Part shown: positions 7,224-8,500 of the stretch, piece by piece
Layout: every line of letters begins with the position of its first letter
How positions within the stretch are numbered: the stretch's first letter is position 1
Assembly: GCA_003151315.1 (NCBI GenBank)
Contig: PLXF01000123.1
Coordinates: 2,490-10,989 of the forward strand
Length of the DNA stretch: 8,500 nt
From: Parachlamydiales bacterium
Lineage (GTDB): Bacteria > Chlamydiota > Chlamydiia > Chlamydiales > SM23-39
Direction: 5' to 3'
Program-made: the position numbers and the translations under genes
The notes under the pieces: model-generated
Databases searched by the model: none
What the model was told of the DNA's origin: nothing
What the model saw: the letters and a program-made list of their open reading frames with translations, nothing else

Positions 7224-7766
7224 ATGCATCCTCCGCAAAACCCAAAGAGTATTTTCACAATCGGCCATTCGATACGTACGATTGATAATTTGATCTCTCT
7301 TCTACACGCCCATGACATTGAAGTAGTGATCGACATTCGAACAATTCCAAAATCGAGATATTGCCCTCAATTCAATGAAGAAACGTTAAAATGTTCTCTA
7401 AAAAAAGCCAAAATAGGCTATCGCCATAAGAAAGATCTCGGAGGGTTACGTCATACAACAGCAGAATCGATCAATACAGGGTGGATCAATAGTTCCTTTC
7501 GAGGCTATGCTGACTACATGCAAACCTCGCAGTTTGAAAAAGCATTGGAAAAACTAGAGGCTCTGGCGCAAAAAAAACGGTGTGTCCTTCTGTGTGCTGA
7601 AGCCGTTCCGTGGCGTTGTCATCGAAGTTTAGTGGCCGATGCCTTAACCGTTAGAAAATGGCACGTCTTCCATATTCAAAGTAAAAAAACCGCAAAGCTC
7701 CATAAGTTAACTTCCTTTTTAAAGATCAAGAAAGGAAAGCTCATTTATCAGTCCTCAGAGAAATAG
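7224..7766 (+). CDS. DUF488 domain protein
   Basis: A complete single-domain DUF488 protein of 180 residues. Family signatures appear in order: FTIGHSIRTIDNLISLL (11-27), VVIDIRTIPKSR (34-45), PQFNEETL (48-55), IGYRHKKDLGGLR (64-76), and the C-terminal CVLLCAEAVPWRCHRSLVADAL (120-141) with Cys124, Glu126, Cys132, His133 and Arg134. The biochemical role is not established; the paired Cys/His near the end hint at a metal or redox site. The ATG at 7224 is preferred because the family begins about ten residues before GHS and AGGA (7207-7210) is upstream. An in-frame ATG at 7086 would run back over the divergent TMEM14 start and add 46 residues unlike the family. It appears to be a single-gene unit ending in a probable terminator. 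Confidence 0.85.
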   Translation: MHPPQNPKSIFTIGHSIRTIDNLISLLHAHDIEVVIDIRTIPKSRYCPQFNEETLKCSLKKAKIGYRHKKDLGGLRHTTAESINTGWINSSFRGYADYMQTSQFEKALEKLEALAQKKRCVLLCAEAVPWRCHRSLVADALTVRKWHVFHIQSKKTAKLHKLTSFLKIKKGKLIYQSSEK

Positions 7767-7779
7767 CGTTCGTGAGGGA

Positions 7780-7819
7780 TTGATCCAGAGCGAGGTCAAG
7801 AGCGATGTGGATCAATTTT
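7780..7819 (+). terminator. Probable terminator after the DUF488 gene
   Basis: TTGATCCA (7780-7787) and TGGATCAA (7808-7815) form a perfect 8-bp stem 13 bp after the DUF488 stop, followed by TTTTC. The stem is only moderately GC-rich and the loop is 20 nt, so termination may be weak. Confidence 0.45.
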
Positions 7820-8044
7820 CTATAATCTAGTGTGTGGTGAGGAACCTCTAAAAACCGAACCCTGCCCCGGCGGTTCCCCCATTTAAAGCCAGATTTCCAC
7901 GGGCAGGAAGGCCTGGCCGCGAAGAATTATCCAAATGCTGCATGGAGAGAATGGAAAACCAACGCCTTTTCTTTTTTTCAATTTAATAGAGGAAATTAAG
8001 GAAAAAATTGACGCTCTTTGCTGCTGGGTGGAGAGATGTATTTG
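7820..8044. other. Gene-free stretch with complementary segments; possible ncRNA or decayed sequence
   Basis: Between the DUF488 terminator and the next terminator I find no confident gene. TATAAT (7821-7826) is a perfect -10 word but lacks a good -35 at the right spacing. Downstream, GGAACC (7841-7846) can pair with GGTTCC (7872-7877), while CCTGCCC (7861-7867) can pair with GGGCAGG (7901-7907). The pairs interleave as in a pseudoknot, and a T-rich run (7966-7977) follows. A competing stem, AACCG (7853-7857) with CGGTT (7871-7875), is also possible. Short open stretches exist on both strands without good starts. A small RNA or a decayed gene are both possible. Confidence 0.3.
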
Positions 8045-8087
8045 AAAAAATAAAGGGGCTCCAGTCCGTGAGGACCTTCCCCCTTTA
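8045..8087 (-). terminator. Strong leftward intrinsic terminator
   Basis: TAAAGGGG (8051-8058) pairs perfectly with CCCCTTTA (8080-8087). Inside it, GTCC (8064-8067) pairs with GGAC (8072-8075) around a GTGA tetraloop. Read on the minus strand, the stem is followed at once by six T (8050-8045). This is the classic form for ending a leftward transcript. It probably belonged to the tRNA-Leu gene, whose 3' part lies 53 bp upstream on that strand. Confidence 0.7.
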
Positions 8088-8092
8088 AGTGA

Positions 8093-8126
8093 GAAGGTAA
8101 CTAAGCCTTAGTTCAGGCTTACCTTC
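8093..8126. repeat. Bulged 12-bp hairpin between the tRNA remnant and the terminator
   Basis: GAAGGT (8093-8098) pairs with ACCTTC (8121-8126), and AAGCCT (8103-8108) with AGGCTT (8115-8120). A four-base bulge (AACT) lies between the two stems and the loop is six bases. It lies just downstream of the tRNA-Leu 3' end on the minus strand and could act in trailer processing or as an upstream part of the terminator. There is no T run, so it is not a terminator itself. Confidence 0.4.
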
Positions 8127-8139
8127 CCGCGGTTTGGCA

Positions 8140-8193
8140 TGCTCGGAGCGGGACTCGAACCCGCACGGAATTGCTTCCAGGGGATTTTAAGTC
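8140..8193 (-). pseudogene. tRNA-Leu(UAA) 3' fragment; putative attachment site
   Basis: On the minus strand this reads, in order: anticodon loop CTTAAAA with anticodon TAA (8189-8187), 3' anticodon stem TCCCC (8184-8180), a class II variable arm with stem GGAA/TTCC (8178-8167), a perfect T-arm GCGGG-TTCGAGT-CCCGC (8164-8148), the 3' acceptor strand TCCGAGC (8147-8141) and discriminator A (8140). CCA is not encoded. The 5' half is missing: the anticodon stem would need GGGGA, but only the last two bases (GA) agree, and neither a D-arm nor GCTCGGA is found to the right. Fragments running from the anticodon loop to the 3' end are what tyrosine integrases leave when an element inserts into a tRNA gene. 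The fragment itself should not make a working tRNA. Confidence 0.75.
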
Positions 8194-8204
8194 TCGCTCG
8201 TGTT

Positions 8205-8232
8205 CCTAACAGCGCGTAACGCGCCCTAACAA
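8205..8232. repeat. CCTAACA direct repeats around a GCGCGT palindrome
   Basis: CCTAACA occurs at 8205-8211 and 8225-8231, and between them lies GCGCGT-A-ACGCGC (8212-8224), a perfect palindrome with a one-base centre. It starts about 12 bp past the end of tRNA identity, on the side where the tRNA is replaced. Repeats and dyads close to an attachment core often bind integrase or accessory factors; that role here is inferred from position. Confidence 0.45.
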
Positions 8233-8283
8233 CTGCATAGAGAAGTTACCACATTTTGCCCTTCTGATCTACGCAATTGTTAG
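8226..8283. repeat. Imperfect 16-bp inverted repeat (14 of 16 paired), extended by 4 bp
   Basis: CTAACAACTGCATAGA (8226-8241) and TCTACGCAATTGTTAG (8268-8283) are complementary at 14 of 16 positions. The stem continues with GAAG (8242-8245) against CTTC (8261-8264) past a three-base bulge, leaving a loop at 8246-8260. The arm ends share the CTAACA word with the copy at 8206. It may be an arm-type binding region of the attachment site or a folded-strand structure. No T run follows on either strand. Confidence 0.5.
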
Positions 8284-8374
8284 CCAAAGCTAGCGAAAGT
8301 TCCGTGGGGTTCTGACCCAGATTTGGCCCACAAATTGACCCTGAAATAGAAGGTTCTACGAAGAGGCGGTCTGG

Positions 8375-8500
8375 CTAATCATCTTCCCCATCATCCCATT
8401 CTGGCTCCGATTGGTAGGAAACCACTTGCAGCGTTTCCCATTTTAAATTGATATCAGGGCAATCATTAATGCCTCCGATTGGCCAAGTAAGCTCATTACC
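8375..8500 (-). CDS. C-terminal end of an unidentified leftward gene (partial)
   Basis: The minus-strand frame is open from the window edge to a TAG at 8375-8377, giving 41 residues that end in an acidic tail (EPEWDDGEDD). Its 5' part and start codon lie outside the window. I recognise no family: it does not show the Arg...His-X-X-Arg...Tyr pattern expected at the end of a tyrosine integrase. It would be the first gene of the element proposed to the right of the tRNA-Leu fragment, transcribed toward the attachment site. An open run of this length can occur by chance, so the call is tentative; the strongest support is the natural-looking acidic terminus. Confidence 0.35.
   Translation of the reverse strand, partial: GNELTWPIGGINDCPDINLKWETLQVVSYQSEPEWDDGEDD

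Noticed and set aside
7741..7926. Minus-strand open frame of about 60 codons, ending in LDQSLTNAISLRTDK, overlapping the DUF488 3' end
   Set aside because: It has no ATG or ribosome site, begins right after a stop, matches no family I know, and part of it is the inverted repeat proposed as terminator. It could be a gene remnant, but chance is a fair explanation.
7935..8045. Plus-strand 36-codon open frame (MLHGENGKP... ending WVERCI)
   Set aside because: It has no convincing ribosome site or family resemblance, is cysteine-rich at the end, and is too short to separate from chance in this GC range.
8064..8075. GTCCGTGAGGAC, identical to the stem II loop of many hammerhead ribozymes
   Set aside because: The flanking catalytic core (CUGAUGA before, GAAA after) is absent: CTCCA precedes it and CTTC follows. 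It is the inner stem of an intrinsic terminator.
8140..8283. tRNA-Leu(UAA) interrupted by a group I intron in the anticodon loop, as in cyanobacteria
   Set aside because: The bases before AAAATCCCC are the exon-like CTT, not an intron end with terminal G, and no 5' exon (GCTCGGA plus D-arm) or conserved intron core is found to the right.
8226..8285. Integron attC site
   Set aside because: The CTAAC...GTTAG ends look similar, but the terminal bases break the RYYYAAC/GTTRRRY consensus and there is no cassette array or integron integrase in view. Kept only as a comparison in the findings.
8346..8437. Plus-strand hydrophobic open frame (VWLIIFPIIPFWLRLVG)
   Set aside because: It has no start codon, is about 30 codons long, and is antisense to the better-looking minus-strand frame.

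Overview
The window looks like the chromosome of a Gram-negative bacterium of moderate G+C (my reading by eye is low to mid 40s percent). One protein has a typical Sec signal peptide. The gene set (an ExoD-type membrane protein, a P-type ATPase, a TMEM14 protein, a DUF488 protein, a sulfotransferase and a GT28-like glycosyltransferase) would suit an environmental member of the Chlamydiota or another host-associated bacterium. No single gene proves this, so the taxonomic guess is weak.

Layout. Positions 240-3581 (+) hold a tight two-gene unit: an ExoD-family inner-membrane protein, then 15 nt later a 907-residue P2-like cation ATPase whose ion-site residues depart from the calcium-pump pattern. 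A 19-bp direct repeat flanks the unit (10-28 and 3600-3618). The right copy lies inside the 3' end of a sulfotransferase gene; the left copy can be read as a scrap of a paralogous gene end.

Positions 3557-7103 (-) hold four leftward genes, in transcription order: a TMEM14-like small membrane protein, a GT28/MGDG-synthase-like glycosyltransferase with an N-terminal signal peptide, a RimJ/RimL-type GNAT acetyltransferase broken by a one-base deletion in a G run, and a PAPS-type sulfotransferase. The sulfotransferase converges on the ATPase gene and overlaps it by 25 bp. The last three could have served together in modifying a glycan or lipid (glycosyl, acetyl and sulfuryl transfer), but this is inferred from neighbourhood only.

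A DUF488 gene (7224-7766, +) is divergent from the TMEM14 gene, with a 7-bp-arm dyad between them. The rest, 7767-8500, has no complete gene. It holds a probable terminator, a stretch with complementary segments but no convincing gene, a strong leftward intrinsic terminator, a bulged hairpin and then the 3' part of a tRNA-Leu(UAA) on the minus strand, lacking its 5' half. Beyond the point where tRNA identity stops come a GC-rich palindrome, repeated CTAACA words, a long imperfect inverted repeat and the end of an unidentified leftward reading frame. This is best explained as the junction of an integrated element that used tRNA-Leu as its attachment site, with the element to the right of about 8193 and mostly outside the window. 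That junction and the signal-peptide glycosyltransferase are the most interesting points.
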